Positions 47,410-56,359 of a stretch of DNA of 64,000 nucleotides are shown here, one piece after another. Position 1 is the first letter of the stretch. Each line of letters begins with the position of its first letter. The stretch is taken from assembly GCF_000373925.1 (NCBI RefSeq), contig NZ_KB892747.1, positions 55,978 to 119,977 of the forward strand, read 5' to 3'. The notes beneath the pieces were generated by a model. It was given only the letters and a program-made list of their open reading frames with translations. It made no database searches and was not told the origin of the DNA. This DNA comes from Actinopolymorpha alba DSM 45243. GTDB taxonomy: Bacteria > Actinomycetota > Actinomycetes > Propionibacteriales > Actinopolymorphaceae. Both the position numbers and the translations under genes were made by a program.

Positions 47410-47628
47410 AGGCGTATTCAGAAGCGCTCGCATTGAAGGCGCCGCCTCATGTCTCGAATACCGGACGGCTTGCGATTCGTGGCGCCCACGATGCGAGATC
47501 GGTCGCGAGGTTGCGGTGACTTGGCGGAGGAGTGTCGGCATAGAAGCCGAGACACCTCCGCCAAGTCCGCTCCGGCCCTCTTCACGATGCCGCGGCCTGT
47601 CCCTGCGAGGGCCTTCTGAATAAAACTC
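47409..47628. mobile_element. MITE-like element with 16-base terminal repeats
   Basis: GAGGCGTATTCAGAAG at 47409-47424 and CTTCTGAATAAAACTC at 47613-47628 are inverted ends matching at 13 of 16 bases. The 220-base interior codes for nothing and includes the second copy of the 53-base hairpin. The left end touches the TAG stop of the broken gene. Length, non-coding content and end similarity to the element at 56148 suggest a miniature transposon; no clear target duplication was seen. Confidence 0.45.
47515..47567. repeat. Dispersed 53-base hairpin, copy 2
   Basis: This is the intact copy. ACTTGGCGGAGG pairs perfectly with CCTCCGCCAAGT, with a GCCGA-rich inner stem around ATAGAA. Only three positions differ from the copy at 42565-42617. 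It lies inside the MITE-like element. Confidence 0.8.
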
Positions 47629-47690
47629 ATAGCGGACAGTGGCCACACCACGTACGAGTTCCAGGTCCCCTCGGTTGAGGCTCCGGTCGA

Positions 47691-47768
47691 GCGAAGTTGA
47701 TCAACGGCGGCCGAACCGGACACCCGCAGCGGCGAACGCCCGAAACCAGGACCGTTGATCAACTTCGC
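47691..47768. repeat. Inverted repeat with TTGATCAA cores
   Basis: GCGAAGTTGATCAACGG at 47691-47707 is the exact complement of 47752-47768, separated by 44 bases. Each arm holds the palindrome TTGATCAA. It lies just downstream of the methyltransferase stop. It may end that transcript or be a repeat of the TGATCA family. Confidence 0.7.
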
Positions 47769-47807
47769 GACCTCCAGCTGCCCGGTCCATGAGACAGCGG
47801 GGCACCG

Positions 47808-48563
47808 TCACAAGGGACGAGCCGACCCGGCGTCCTTCCTGAACGCCAGTAGCGCATAGGTGGGGGGACGTCGCGGGCGGTCGGGGTCGGGCAGCGCCCG
47901 TAGCTCGCCGATCAGCTCACTCGTCCGCGTCAGGTCCACCCGCCGACCCAGGCTGCGGGCCTCGATAGCGTCCGCGACCGCGGTGGGCGACAAGCCCTGA
48001 CCGTGGCCGACGAACCGCCCTTCGGAGTAAGCCGTCAACCCCCACCTGCCGGCGAGGCGCTCGATCCGTGCCCGCGCGTCGCTGGCCGGTGGTCGGCTAC
48101 CCGGCGCGCCGTAGGTCGCGAGAACCCGCTCGACATCGTCGTCCGCGGCGTAGCTGGCGTTCTTGTCGATCGTCGTCACCAGGATGCCGCCGGGTCGCAG
48201 GACCCGCGCGCATTCCTCGATCACGGGCGCCGCATCCGGCAGCAGGTGCAGCAGCCACACGAGCGTGACCACACCGACCCGCCCGTCAGCTACCGGCAGG
48301 CGGGTCGCGTCGCCGCCCACCGCACACCCCGGAATCCGATCCGCGGCCACGCTCAGCATGCCCACCGACCGGTCACAGACGCAGACGGTATGGCCGCGCT
48401 CCGCCAGCCGCGAGGCGACCAGGCCGGTCCCGCCGGCGACGTCGAGGACGGTGTGCGCGCCGGGCGGCAGCAGGCTGGCGATCGCTTCCGCGGCGGCCTC
48501 GGCGCGCGGCAGCCCGCCCCGCGTCTCGTCGTACCTTCCCACTTCCTTGTCGTAGTCGAGCAT
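47808..48563 (-). CDS. Class I SAM-dependent methyltransferase
   Basis: A 251-residue methyltransferase from ATG 48563 (MLDYDKEVGRYDETRGG). Motif I is HTVLDVAGGTGLVASRLAERGH, followed by VCVCDRS (acidic motif II), GDATRLPVADGRVGVVTLVW (motif III/IV) and ECARVLRPGGILVTT (post-motif). It resembles UbiE/methyltransferase-11 small-molecule enzymes. It lies 11 bases after the rlmN stop on the same strand, so it may be cotranscribed, but nothing shows it methylates RNA. Confidence 0.88.
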   Translation of the reverse strand: MLDYDKEVGRYDETRGGLPRAEAAAEAIASLLPPGAHTVLDVAGGTGLVASRLAERGHTVCVCDRSVGMLSVAADRIPGCAVGGDATRLPVADGRVGVVTLVWLLHLLPDAAPVIEECARVLRPGGILVTTIDKNASYAADDDVERVLATYGAPGSRPPASDARARIERLAGRWGLTAYSEGRFVGHGQGLSPTAVADAIEARSLGRRVDLTRTSELIGELRALPDPDRPRRPPTYALLAFRKDAGSARPL

Positions 48564-48574
48564 CAACGCCCCTC

Positions 48575-49678
48575 TCAGCTGTCCTTCGCGGCCAGCTGCC
48601 CGCAGGCGCCGTCGATCTCCCGCCCCCGGGTGTCGCGCACGGTCACGGGTACACCGTGGGCTTCCAGCCGGCGTACGAACTCCGCCTCGTCCTCAGGACG
48701 CGACGCCGTCCACTTCGACCCCGGCGTGGGGTTGAGGGGGATCAGGTTGACGTGAACGAGCCGGCCGGCCAGCAACGTCCCCAGCAGGTCGGCTCGCCAC
48801 GCCTGGTCATTGATGTCGCGGATCAGGGCGTACTCGATGGAGACCCGGCGCCTGGTCCGGTCGGCATACTCCCAGGCGGCGTCGAGGACCTCGGCGACCT
48901 TCCAGCGGGTGTTGACGGGGACGAGCTCGTCGCGGAGTTCGTCGTCGGGTGCGTGCAGCGACACCGCCAGCGTCACCGCGAGCCCCTCCTCCGTGAGCTG
49001 CTTGATCCGCGGCACCAGCCCCACGGTCGACACCGTCACACCACGTTGGGACATGCCAAGGCCGTCAGGCACCGGATCGGTGAGCCGGCGTACCGCGGAG
49101 ATCACGGTCTTGTAGTTGGCCAGCGGCTCGCCCATGCCCATGAACACCACGTTGGACACCCGACCCGGACCGCCCGCGATCTCGCCCCGCGCCAGCATGC
49201 GGCTGCCCGCGACCACCTGGCCGACGATCTCAGCGGCCGAGAGGTTGCGGGTCAGCCCGGCCTGTCCGGTCGCGCAGAACGGACACGCCATCCCACAGCC
49301 GGCCTGGCTGGAGACGCACATCGTGACCCGGCCGGGATACCGCATGAGGACGCTCTCGACCAGGGCACCGTCGAAGAGCCGCCACAGCATCTTGACGGTC
49401 GTACCCCCGTCGGCCGCCAGCGTGCGCACCTGCGTGAGCAGGCGCGGCAGCACGCCCTCGACGATGCGGTCATGGGCGGCGGCAGGGAGGTCGGTCATCT
49501 CGGCCGGATCCTCGACATACCGGCCGAAATAGTGCGTCGACAGCTGGCGCGCGCGGTAGGCCGGCTCGCCCAGGGCGACCAGCGCCTCCCGGCGTTCGGT
49601 GGGAGTGAGGTCAGCGAGGTGGCGGGGTGGCTTTCCGCGGCGGGGGGCGGCGAACACAAGCTCGACAGGTGCAGACAT
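48575..49678 (-). CDS. rlmN: Dual-specificity 23S rRNA/tRNA adenine-C2 methyltransferase RlmN
   Basis: A 367-residue radical SAM enzyme methylating A2503 of 23S rRNA and A37 of some tRNAs. The start is ATG 49678; the frame upstream is not coding. The cluster motif is CGMACPFC, within [31 protein letters not shown] is the GEP motif. The second cysteine needed for methyl transfer lies near the C-terminus (GACGQLAA). In actinobacteria rlmN usually follows cdsA; here an ABC exporter and a phosphatase lie between. Confidence 0.96.
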   Translation of the reverse strand: MSAPVELVFAAPRRGKPPRHLADLTPTERREALVALGEPAYRARQLSTHYFGRYVEDPAEMTDLPAAAHDRIVEGVLPRLLTQVRTLAADGGTTVKMLWRLFDGALVESVLMRYPGRVTMCVSSQAGCGMACPFCATGQAGLTRNLSAAEIVGQVVAGSRMLARGEIAGGPGRVSNVVFMGMGEPLANYKTVISAVRRLTDPVPDGLGMSQRGVTVSTVGLVPRIKQLTEEGLAVTLAVSLHAPDDELRDELVPVNTRWKVAEVLDAAWEYADRTRRRVSIEYALIRDINDQAWRADLLGTLLAGRLVHVNLIPLNPTPGSKWTASRPEDEAEFVRRLEAHGVPVTVRDTRGREIDGACGQLAAKDS

Positions 49679-50044
49679 GGCGGGCCCAGTGTCCCATGCC
49701 AGCCGCACCGGCCGTCCGCGCCGTCCGGGTCGCCGCCCTTGATCCGCGGCGCCAGTATCCCGTCCCGGGAATTGTCGGTCCACGCAACGAGATTTTGCGC
49801 GTACGACGACTAATAGACCGCTCACCACAGGGCTATCTGGCGAAGAATTTCCGGAATTCCCTCGGCAGGACCCTGGTGGGATTGAATTCCGCACACTCCG
49901 GATCGGCACGTACATTTCTCCGTACGGTCTGAGCGGCGCGCGACGGAGGCGGCATTAGGCTCGGCACATGGCCAACGAATACGCGCCACGCACCGGGGTG
50001 ACCGCCCACGCGCCGAGCCCCGCTCACCCGGTCGGGTCCGGCCA
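49679..50044. other. Gene-free divergent region
   Basis: These 366 bases separate the rlmN and PPOX starts. A 28-codon frame from ATG 49968 overlaps the PPOX start but has no recognisable product. The stretch 49790-49920 is AT-richer than its surroundings and probably holds promoters. Nothing else was seen. Confidence 0.4.
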
Positions 50045-50467
50045 GTGCGGCTGAGCGAAGCGGAGGCGCGGCGGAGGTTCACCGCAAGCCGTACCGCCTG
50101 CCTGGCCACCGCCAGCCTGAACGCCGAGCCGCACCTCGTGGTCGTGACGTTCGCGGTGGTCGGTGACGTTGTGGTCACCGCCGTGGACCAGAAACCCAAG
50201 ACGACACGGCGGCTTCGACGGCTGGCGCTCATCGAGGAGAATCCGCAGGTCAGCATGCTCGCCGACTGCTACGACGACGATGACTGGAGCCGGTTGTGGT
50301 GGTGCCGCGCCGACGGCCGGGCGAGGGTGCTGGTGGAGCCGGAGGAGTGCGCCGAGCCGCTTGCGTGGCTCTCGTCGAAGTATCCGCAGTACGCCACAGA
50401 GCCACCCCCCGGCCCGGTCATCTGGGTCGACGTGACCCGCTGGCAGGGGTGGGCGTATGCCGGGTGA
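50045..50467 (+). CDS. PPOX class, probably F420-dependent, oxidoreductase
   Basis: A 140-residue split-barrel flavin/F420-binding protein. It starts MRLSEAEARRRFTASRTACLATASLNAEPHLVVVTFAV, typical of the actinobacterial PPOX family; VDQKPKTTRRLRRL and VSMLADCYDDDDWSRLWWCRADG are family hallmarks. Members reduce F420 or bind flavins; the substrate is unknown. The GTG at 50045 has a weak ribosome binding site. Confidence 0.88.
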   Translation: MRLSEAEARRRFTASRTACLATASLNAEPHLVVVTFAVVGDVVVTAVDQKPKTTRRLRRLALIEENPQVSMLADCYDDDDWSRLWWCRADGRARVLVEPEECAEPLAWLSSKYPQYATEPPPGPVIWVDVTRWQGWAYAG

Positions 50468-50873
50468 GTTGGCGGACCAGTGAGGCGTTCCCGCCACTCG
50501 CGGGGTGCCGGTCTGAGCGCCGGTCCGAGCGCGGGTGCCGTATAGCGCCGGTGCCAATAACAAGGCCGAGCCGCAATACCAGACCTGGCGTACAACCGGC
50601 CAGAGCAGGAACATAATAAGGCCGACCCGCAATCCAGCTCTGGGTCACCAGAATCGGGTACCCGAATCGCCGCGCCCACGTTATCACCGGCCACCGACAA
50701 GACCATTTCCTGGAATATTCGCTGGTATTTTCTCGGTGAATCGTGCTAGAACAGTCCGAGTCTCACGGTCCGTCTCGAGCCCCCTCTCGGCACCCTCCCT
50801 ACCGGTGGTGTGCCCGACCTGACGTCGCCGTGTGCCCAACAACCCCCGCGTCCGTTCCCGGAGGCACCCGCTC
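50468..50873. other. Intergenic region with direct repeats ahead of the ABC exporter
   Basis: These 406 bases hold no supported gene. A 24-base sequence is repeated directly at 50557-50582 and 50613-50637, with core AAGGCCGASCCGCAAT and 56 bases between starts. The spacing and position upstream of the ABC genes are compatible with regulator sites. The region 50700-50750 is AT-rich and may contain the promoter. Confidence 0.45.
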
Positions 50874-52769
50874 GTGGCCACACTCAAGTCGGAGTTCACC
50901 GTCGTCGACCAGCACCGGTCTGACCGGCGGGGTCCGGTCCGATGGATCCTGTCGCACCTAGTCCGGCACAAGGGCTATCTGGTCGGTTTCCTGCTGAGCT
51001 CACTGGTGATGGTGCTGCTCAACTCCTCGATTCCGGGCCTGACCGGCAAGGCGTTCGACACGGTCCTGCGAGACGGACCGATCGCCAACGAGCTGACCTT
51101 GATCGTCCTGGCACTACTCGCCATCGTGGTGATCCGTAGCGTGATCGACCTTGTCGCTCGGCTCTCCGTCGAGGTCCTCGCCAAGCGCATGGAGCGGGAC
51201 GCACGCGACGAGCTCTACCTCACCCTGCTCGGCAAGAGCCAGACGTTCCACAACCGGCAGCGGGTCGGCGACCTCATGGCCCGGGCCGCCAACGACGTCC
51301 GGCAGTTGAGCTCGATGATGTCCCCAGGTGTCGACCTCGTGGTCGACTCGATGCTGCAGGGCATCATCCCCATCGTCTTCATCGCCTTCATCGACCCACG
51401 GCTACTCCTGTCGCCGCTTCTGTTCGCCGTGGCGTTCTTCCTCGCGATCCGCCACTACATGCGCCGCCTCAATCCCGTGTCCATCCGGATGCGCGAGCAG
51501 TTCGGCGATCTGAACGCCGGCCTCAACGAGGCCGTCCGCGGCATCGAGGTCGTCAAGGTGACCGCGCAGGAGGAGCAGGAACGCCGCCGGTTCGAACGCA
51601 ACGCCCGCACCTACCGCGACTCGTTCGTCGAGCAGGGTCTCGTCCAGGCGCGCTACCTGCCCACACTGCTGCTGGCGATCGCCACCGCCGGCGCCCTGCT
51701 CCACGGACTGGTGCTCTACTCCGCCGGTGACCTCTCGATCGGTGACCTGGTGGCCTACCTCGGCCTCATGGCCCTGCTCGGGTTCCCCACCGGCATCTCG
51801 ATCTTCTCGTTCTCCCTCATCCAGCTGGGCATCGTGAGCGCGCGCCGCATCCTCACGCTCCTGGAGGAGGAGACGGAGCTCGACCAGAACTCCCAGGGGA
51901 ATCGCGACGCGATGCGGGGCGAGCTCGTCTTCGAGAACGTTTCCTTCGGATACGCCGATCAGCCGGTCCTACGCAAGGTGTCCTTCCGCGCCAAGCCCGG
52001 TGAGACGATCGCGATCGTCGGTGAGACGGGATCCGGCAAGAGCACGTTGACAAAACTCGTCAACCGGATCTACGACACCGATGAGGGCCGCATCCTGATC
52101 GACGGGGTCGACGTCCGCGACTGGAACCTCGACTCCCTGCGATCCCAGATCTCCACCATCGAGCAGGACATCGTGCTGTTCTCCCGGCCGGTCGCCGAGA
52201 ACATCGCGTTCAGCCTGGGACAGCGCGCCGATCGCGAAGCCGTGGTGCGGGCGGCCAAGGACGCCCAGGCGCACGCGTTCATCGAGGAGCTCGACGACGG
52301 ATATGACACGGTGATCGGTGAGCGCGGGGTCACCCTGTCCGGTGGGCAGCGACAGCGGCTGGCGATCGCCCGGGCGCTCCTCACCGATCCGAGCATCCTC
52401 ATCCTCGACGACTCGACCAGCGCCATCGACAGCGCCACCGAAGACGAGATCCAGCAGGCGATCCGCCGCATCCTCCAGGGCCGCACCACGCTGCTCATCA
52501 CTCACCGGCTCTCCCAGATCCGCTGGGCCGACAAGGTCCTGCTGATCCAGCGCGGCGAACTCGTCGACCAGGGCACCCATGAAGAGCTCCTCGAGCGCTG
52601 TGCCCTCTACCGCCGGATCTTCGCGCACTACGACGAGGTCGCCACGCCCTCTGTCGACAAGGAGCTCGACCAGATGGTGCTGGACGGCCGGGAGTCGGCG
52701 GAATCCGGCTTCGCGGCCACGCCCGCGGGTCCGGCGTACGACATGAACGCAGGGAGTGAGGACCGCTAA
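50874..52769 (+). CDS. ABC exporter half-transporter with degenerate ATP site
   Basis: About 631 residues: six membrane helices in the first 330, then an ATPase domain. GTG 50874 follows GGAGG and is preferred to GTG 50832. Walker A is GETGSGKST, the signature LSGGQRQRLAIARA is canonical, but Walker B reads ILILDDSTSAID with Asp where the catalytic Glu should be. That is the hallmark of the non-hydrolysing partner in heterodimeric exporters. The next gene starts right at the stop and encodes the other half. Such pumps export drugs, lipids or peptides. Confidence 0.92.
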   Translation: MATLKSEFTVVDQHRSDRRGPVRWILSHLVRHKGYLVGFLLSSLVMVLLNSSIPGLTGKAFDTVLRDGPIANELTLIVLALLAIVVIRSVIDLVARLSVEVLAKRMERDARDELYLTLLGKSQTFHNRQRVGDLMARAANDVRQLSSMMSPGVDLVVDSMLQGIIPIVFIAFIDPRLLLSPLLFAVAFFLAIRHYMRRLNPVSIRMREQFGDLNAGLNEAVRGIEVVKVTAQEEQERRRFERNARTYRDSFVEQGLVQARYLPTLLLAIATAGALLHGLVLYSAGDLSIGDLVAYLGLMALLGFPTGISIFSFSLIQLGIVSARRILTLLEEETELDQNSQGNRDAMRGELVFENVSFGYADQPVLRKVSFRAKPGETIAIVGETGSGKSTLTKLVNRIYDTDEGRILIDGVDVRDWNLDSLRSQISTIEQDIVLFSRPVAENIAFSLGQRADREAVVRAAKDAQAHAFIEELDDGYDTVIGERGVTLSGGQRQRLAIARALLTDPSILILDDSTSAIDSATEDEIQQAIRRILQGRTTLLITHRLSQIRWADKVLLIQRGELVDQGTHEELLERCALYRRIFAHYDEVATPSVDKELDQMVLDGRESAESGFAATPAGPAYDMNAGSEDR

Positions 52770-54590
52770 ATGGGCTTCATCATGGCCGGTCTCGAAGCCG
52801 AGGACTACGACCGCACCTACAGCGACCGCGAACTCGTCCGGCGGATCCTGCACTACTTCCGGCCCAAGCTGGTCCCGATGATGGTCGTCGCCGTGACGAT
52901 CGTCCTCACCTCACTGCTGCAGGCAGTCCTTCCGATCGTCATCAGCTGGGGCCTCGACCGGATGGCCAGCGACCAGTCCCAGGGGTTCCTCGCCCTGCTG
53001 GTCGTGCTCATCCTCATCTCCGGAGTCTTCGGCTGGGTTTCCAACTACATACGCCAGGCTCAGAGCGCACGGGTCGTGGGCGACGTCGTTCTCACCCTCC
53101 GAAGGGACGCGTTCTCGGCGATCCTCAAACGCGACCTCTCCTTCTACGACGAGAATCCGTCCGGCAAGATCGTCAGTCGGGTCACTTCCGACACCGACGA
53201 TTTCGCGAACGTCGTTAGCCTGACCATCAACCTCCTGAGCCAAGTGCTGCTGGTCGGCTTCATCACCGCCCTGCTCTTCGCCCGGGATGTCACCCTCGCC
53301 CTGCTCACGCTGGCGATCACGCCGATCATCGTCGTCATGGCATTGGCCTTCCGGCGGATCGCCCGGGAAAGCACCCGGCGCGCTCAGCGGTCGTTGGCCC
53401 GCGTCAACGCCAACGTCGCGGAAACGATGGGGGGCATCGCGGTCGCCAAGAACTTCCGCCAGGAACAAACGATCTATGACGAGTTCCGCCCCATCAACGA
53501 GCAGAACTACCAGGTCACGATCCGGCAGGGCATGGTCTTCGGGTCGATTTTCCCGCTCCTCTTCGCCGTCGCCGGACTGGCCACGGTCCTGCTGGTCCAG
53601 GTGGGTGGTCACCGCGTCCTCGACGGCAACGTGTCCACAGGCGACTGGTTCCTCTTCCTCCAAGCCGTCGGGCTCTTCTGGATGCCTCTGACCAGCATCG
53701 CGTCCTTCTGGTCGCAGTTCCAGCAAGGTCTCTCAGCCGCCGAACGCGTCTTCGCACTGGTCGACGCGACGCCGCGGGTGCTCCAGACCAACCCGCAACC
53801 CGTCGGACGGCTGACTGGTCGTATCGAGTTCGCCGACGTGACCTTCGGCTACAACCCCACCCACCACGTTCTCGACGACTTCACCATGACCATCGAGGCG
53901 GGCGAGATGGTCGCGCTCGTCGGGCACACCGGTGCGGGCAAGTCCACGCTCGGCAAGCTGATCACGCGGTTCTACGAGTTCCAGGGCGGCCACATCTACC
54001 TCGACGGGCGGGACATCCGCACGCTTGACCTCCAGGACTACCGCCGCCAACTCGGCGTCGTTCCGCAGGCCCCGTTCCTCTTCTCCGGCACGATCGGCGA
54101 CAACATCCGCTATCCCCGTCCCGACGCGACCGACGAGGAGGTCCTGCGCGCCGCGCAACAGGTCGGCAACGGAGACTGGCTCGCCGCGCTGCCAGACGGC
54201 CTCGCGACCGAGGTAGGCGAACACGGCCAGGCGCTGTCGATGGGGCAACGCCAGCTCGTCGCCCTCGCCCGGCTTCTCATCCAGGACCCGGCCATCGTCA
54301 TCCTGGACGAAGCCACCGCGAGCGTCGATCCGCTGACGGAGGCGCAGATCCAGGAAGGGCTCGACGTCGTCCTGCACGACCGGACCTCGATCGTGATCGC
54401 GCACCGACTCTCGACCATCCAGCACGCTGACCGGATCGTCGTACTCGAGCACGGCCGCATCGTCGAGGAAGGCGATCACGCGAGCCTGATGCGCAAGGGC
54501 GGCAAATACTGCGACGTCTACAACACCTACTTCCGCCACCAATCACCGGAGTACAAGCCAGGCAGCGGATTCGTTCCCGTCATGCAGTGA
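52770..54590 (+). CDS. ABC exporter half-transporter with catalytic ATP site
   Basis: A 606-residue partner, with its ATG immediately after the preceding TAA. It has six helices, then an ATPase domain with Walker A GHTGAGKST, Q-loop VVPQAPFLFSG and an intact Walker B IVILDEATASVDP. Its signature is ALSMGQRQLVALAR, so Gly is Met at the third position. The weak signature faces the degenerate Walker B site of the first subunit, leaving one full site, as in BmrCD and TM287/288. Confidence 0.93.
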   Translation: MGFIMAGLEAEDYDRTYSDRELVRRILHYFRPKLVPMMVVAVTIVLTSLLQAVLPIVISWGLDRMASDQSQGFLALLVVLILISGVFGWVSNYIRQAQSARVVGDVVLTLRRDAFSAILKRDLSFYDENPSGKIVSRVTSDTDDFANVVSLTINLLSQVLLVGFITALLFARDVTLALLTLAITPIIVVMALAFRRIARESTRRAQRSLARVNANVAETMGGIAVAKNFRQEQTIYDEFRPINEQNYQVTIRQGMVFGSIFPLLFAVAGLATVLLVQVGGHRVLDGNVSTGDWFLFLQAVGLFWMPLTSIASFWSQFQQGLSAAERVFALVDATPRVLQTNPQPVGRLTGRIEFADVTFGYNPTHHVLDDFTMTIEAGEMVALVGHTGAGKSTLGKLITRFYEFQGGHIYLDGRDIRTLDLQDYRRQLGVVPQAPFLFSGTIGDNIRYPRPDATDEEVLRAAQQVGNGDWLAALPDGLATEVGEHGQALSMGQRQLVALARLLIQDPAIVILDEATASVDPLTEAQIQEGLDVVLHDRTSIVIAHRLSTIQHADRIVVLEHGRIVEEGDHASLMRKGGKYCDVYNTYFRHQSPEYKPGSGFVPVMQ

Positions 54591-54635
54591 CGGGCTGGCC
54601 CCATCGCACGCCCCAGAGTCGAGCCGGACCGGTGG

Positions 54636-55220
54636 TTACGCCGCTCCGGCCCAGCTGCCCCATGGAGCCAGGATCCGGGCGGCCGCGTCGGTGCTGCCGG
54701 GGAGCTCGAGCACACAGTGATCCGGCATCCGCAAGCGTTCCCAGGCGTCCACATCCGCCGGCCCGTCGGTGAGGGCGGCCACCAGCAACGTCCACGCCGT
54801 GCCATGACCCACGAGGACCAGATCGTCGTCAGGGCAGCTGTCCTGGATCCGACGTACGGCGGCGACCACGCGTTCGGCGGTCGCCCGTCCGGTCTCCCAG
54901 CCATCCTGTGCGGGCACATCCAGATCGGTGAGCGAACGGCGAACCACCGCCGCCCAAGCCCCGCTGCCAAGCCAGGCTTGCGCTGGCCGGGTCATCTCCC
55001 GCAGGCCGTCGACGAAGCCCACGGCGGTGCCGGTGAGTGCGCGTGCGGTCCCGCGTGCCTTGGGCTCCGGGGACGAAAACCACCGGGCCCATTGGGGCAG
55101 CGCGCCCGACGTCCGCAGAGCCGAGAGTTCCTCACCCGCAGAGGCATCCAACTCCCACCGCTCCGCCGGCCCTTCGTCGGGGACCGGTCGGCCGTGGCGT
55201 ACCAGATGGAGAGTAGTCAC
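54636..55220 (-). CDS. Histidine phosphatase family protein
   Basis: A 194-residue phosphatase of the phosphoglycerate-mutase-like superfamily. The nucleophilic His is in LHLVRHGRP near residues 5-10, the second His in LVLVGHGTAW near residue 140. Arg and Glu are placed as expected (SSPEPKARGTARAL). Substrate unknown. It starts 4 bases after the cdsA stop on the same strand, so it is probably the last gene of that transcript. Confidence 0.88.
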   Translation of the reverse strand: MTTLHLVRHGRPVPDEGPAERWELDASAGEELSALRTSGALPQWARWFSSPEPKARGTARALTGTAVGFVDGLREMTRPAQAWLGSGAWAAVVRRSLTDLDVPAQDGWETGRATAERVVAAVRRIQDSCPDDDLVLVGHGTAWTLLVAALTDGPADVDAWERLRMPDHCVLELPGSTDAAARILAPWGSWAGAA

Positions 55221-55224
55221 GCGA

Positions 55225-56091
55225 TCACCCCGGAACCGCTACCAGCAGAGTCAGGACGAGCCAGCTCACCAAGGCCGTGGGGAGGAGCGAGTCAAGCCGG
55301 TCCATCACACCACCGTGTCCGGGCAGGACGCTGCCCATGTCTTTGATCCCGATGTCTCGTTTGAGCATGGACTCCACCAGGTCGCCGGCTGTGGCCGTGA
55401 CGGTGGCCACCACGCCGAGCACCAGACCGGCCCACCACGCGCCGTGCAGCAACACCGTGACGCCGACGATCCCCACCGCCAGACACGACAGGGCCGAGCC
55501 CGCGAGACCCTCCCACGTCTTGCCTGGACTGATCTCCGGAGCCAGCTTGTGCCGGCCAAAAAGCACGCCCGCCGCATAGCCACCGATGTCACTGGCGACG
55601 GTGACGGCGACAAAGAGGAGGACCCTGAACGGCCCGTCCTCTGGCCGCAGCATCAGGATCGCGAAGGATGCCAGGAACGGCACATAGAGCGCGACGAACA
55701 CGCCGGCGGTGACGTCGCGGACATAGCCTTCCCGGCCACCCAGGAGCCGGCCCGCGAACACCGCGAACGCCGTGAGCCCGAGCGCGCCCACCAGGGCCGG
55801 CGTACCAGCGATGTAGGCGCCAGCAAGCATCCCGACAACGCCTGCCAGCAACGGAACCAGCGGCAGGGTGACCCCCGCTGGTCGCAGGGCGCGGGAGAGC
55901 TCGATCACCGCCAGGCCCACCGCCACGATGACGAACGCGACGAACACGGACTTGACGATGAAGAGCGAGGCGATGACGACAGCGCCCAGCAACACGCCCA
56001 CACCGATCGCGGCGGCGAGGTTACGGCCAAACCTGCTGGTGCGCTGCCCGCTGCGGCGGTTGCCGTCCTCTCCCTCAGAGGAGTCGGTCAC
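55225..56091 (-). CDS. cdsA: Phosphatidate cytidylyltransferase CdsA
   Basis: An integral membrane enzyme making CDP-diacylglycerol. Eight or so helices span residues 20-285, and the family signature is near the C-terminus (SMLKRDIGIKDMGSVLPGHGGVMDRLDSLL, broken over residues 237-266). The GTG at 56091 (VTDSSEGEDG) has AGGA before it; GTG 56103 and TTG 56127 are alternatives. The gene follows frr in the pyrH-frr direction, but a MITE-like insertion separates them and may affect coupling. Confidence 0.93.
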   Translation of the reverse strand: MTDSSEGEDGNRRSGQRTSRFGRNLAAAIGVGVLLGAVVIASLFIVKSVFVAFVIVAVGLAVIELSRALRPAGVTLPLVPLLAGVVGMLAGAYIAGTPALVGALGLTAFAVFAGRLLGGREGYVRDVTAGVFVALYVPFLASFAILMLRPEDGPFRVLLFVAVTVASDIGGYAAGVLFGRHKLAPEISPGKTWEGLAGSALSCLAVGIVGVTVLLHGAWWAGLVLGVVATVTATAGDLVESMLKRDIGIKDMGSVLPGHGGVMDRLDSLLPTALVSWLVLTLLVAVPG

Positions 56092-56147
56092 GATGTCCTG
56101 CACAGGTGGGGAGCCTCGAGGCGTCAACGGTCATGCCTGCCACCTCA

Positions 56148-56359
56148 GGGCGTTTCTTATAGATCATTCTCGGCTCTCTGAATGCCCGCATCCGGCATGG
56201 ACGCGCTCGCGTCCACCCACGAAATCGCTCAAGCTCCACGATTCCACGAAGGTTCCAGGAAGGCCGCGCGTCACCAAGCGCTGGACAGAGCCATCTGTCG
56301 CTTGCTGGTCAAGCGAGGCGAACTCCCCGCGGATCGAGCCTGATCTATAAAACACGCCC
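56148..56359. mobile_element. MITE-like element between frr and cdsA
   Basis: GGGCGTTTCTTATAGATCA at 56148-56166 and its complement TGATCTATAAAACACGCCC at 56341-56359 match at 17 of 19 positions, flanking 212 bases with no gene. The right end directly abuts the frr stop (CTA at 56360-56362 on the plus strand). No transposase is present, so it would need one in trans. Flanks show no clear duplication. Confidence 0.55.
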
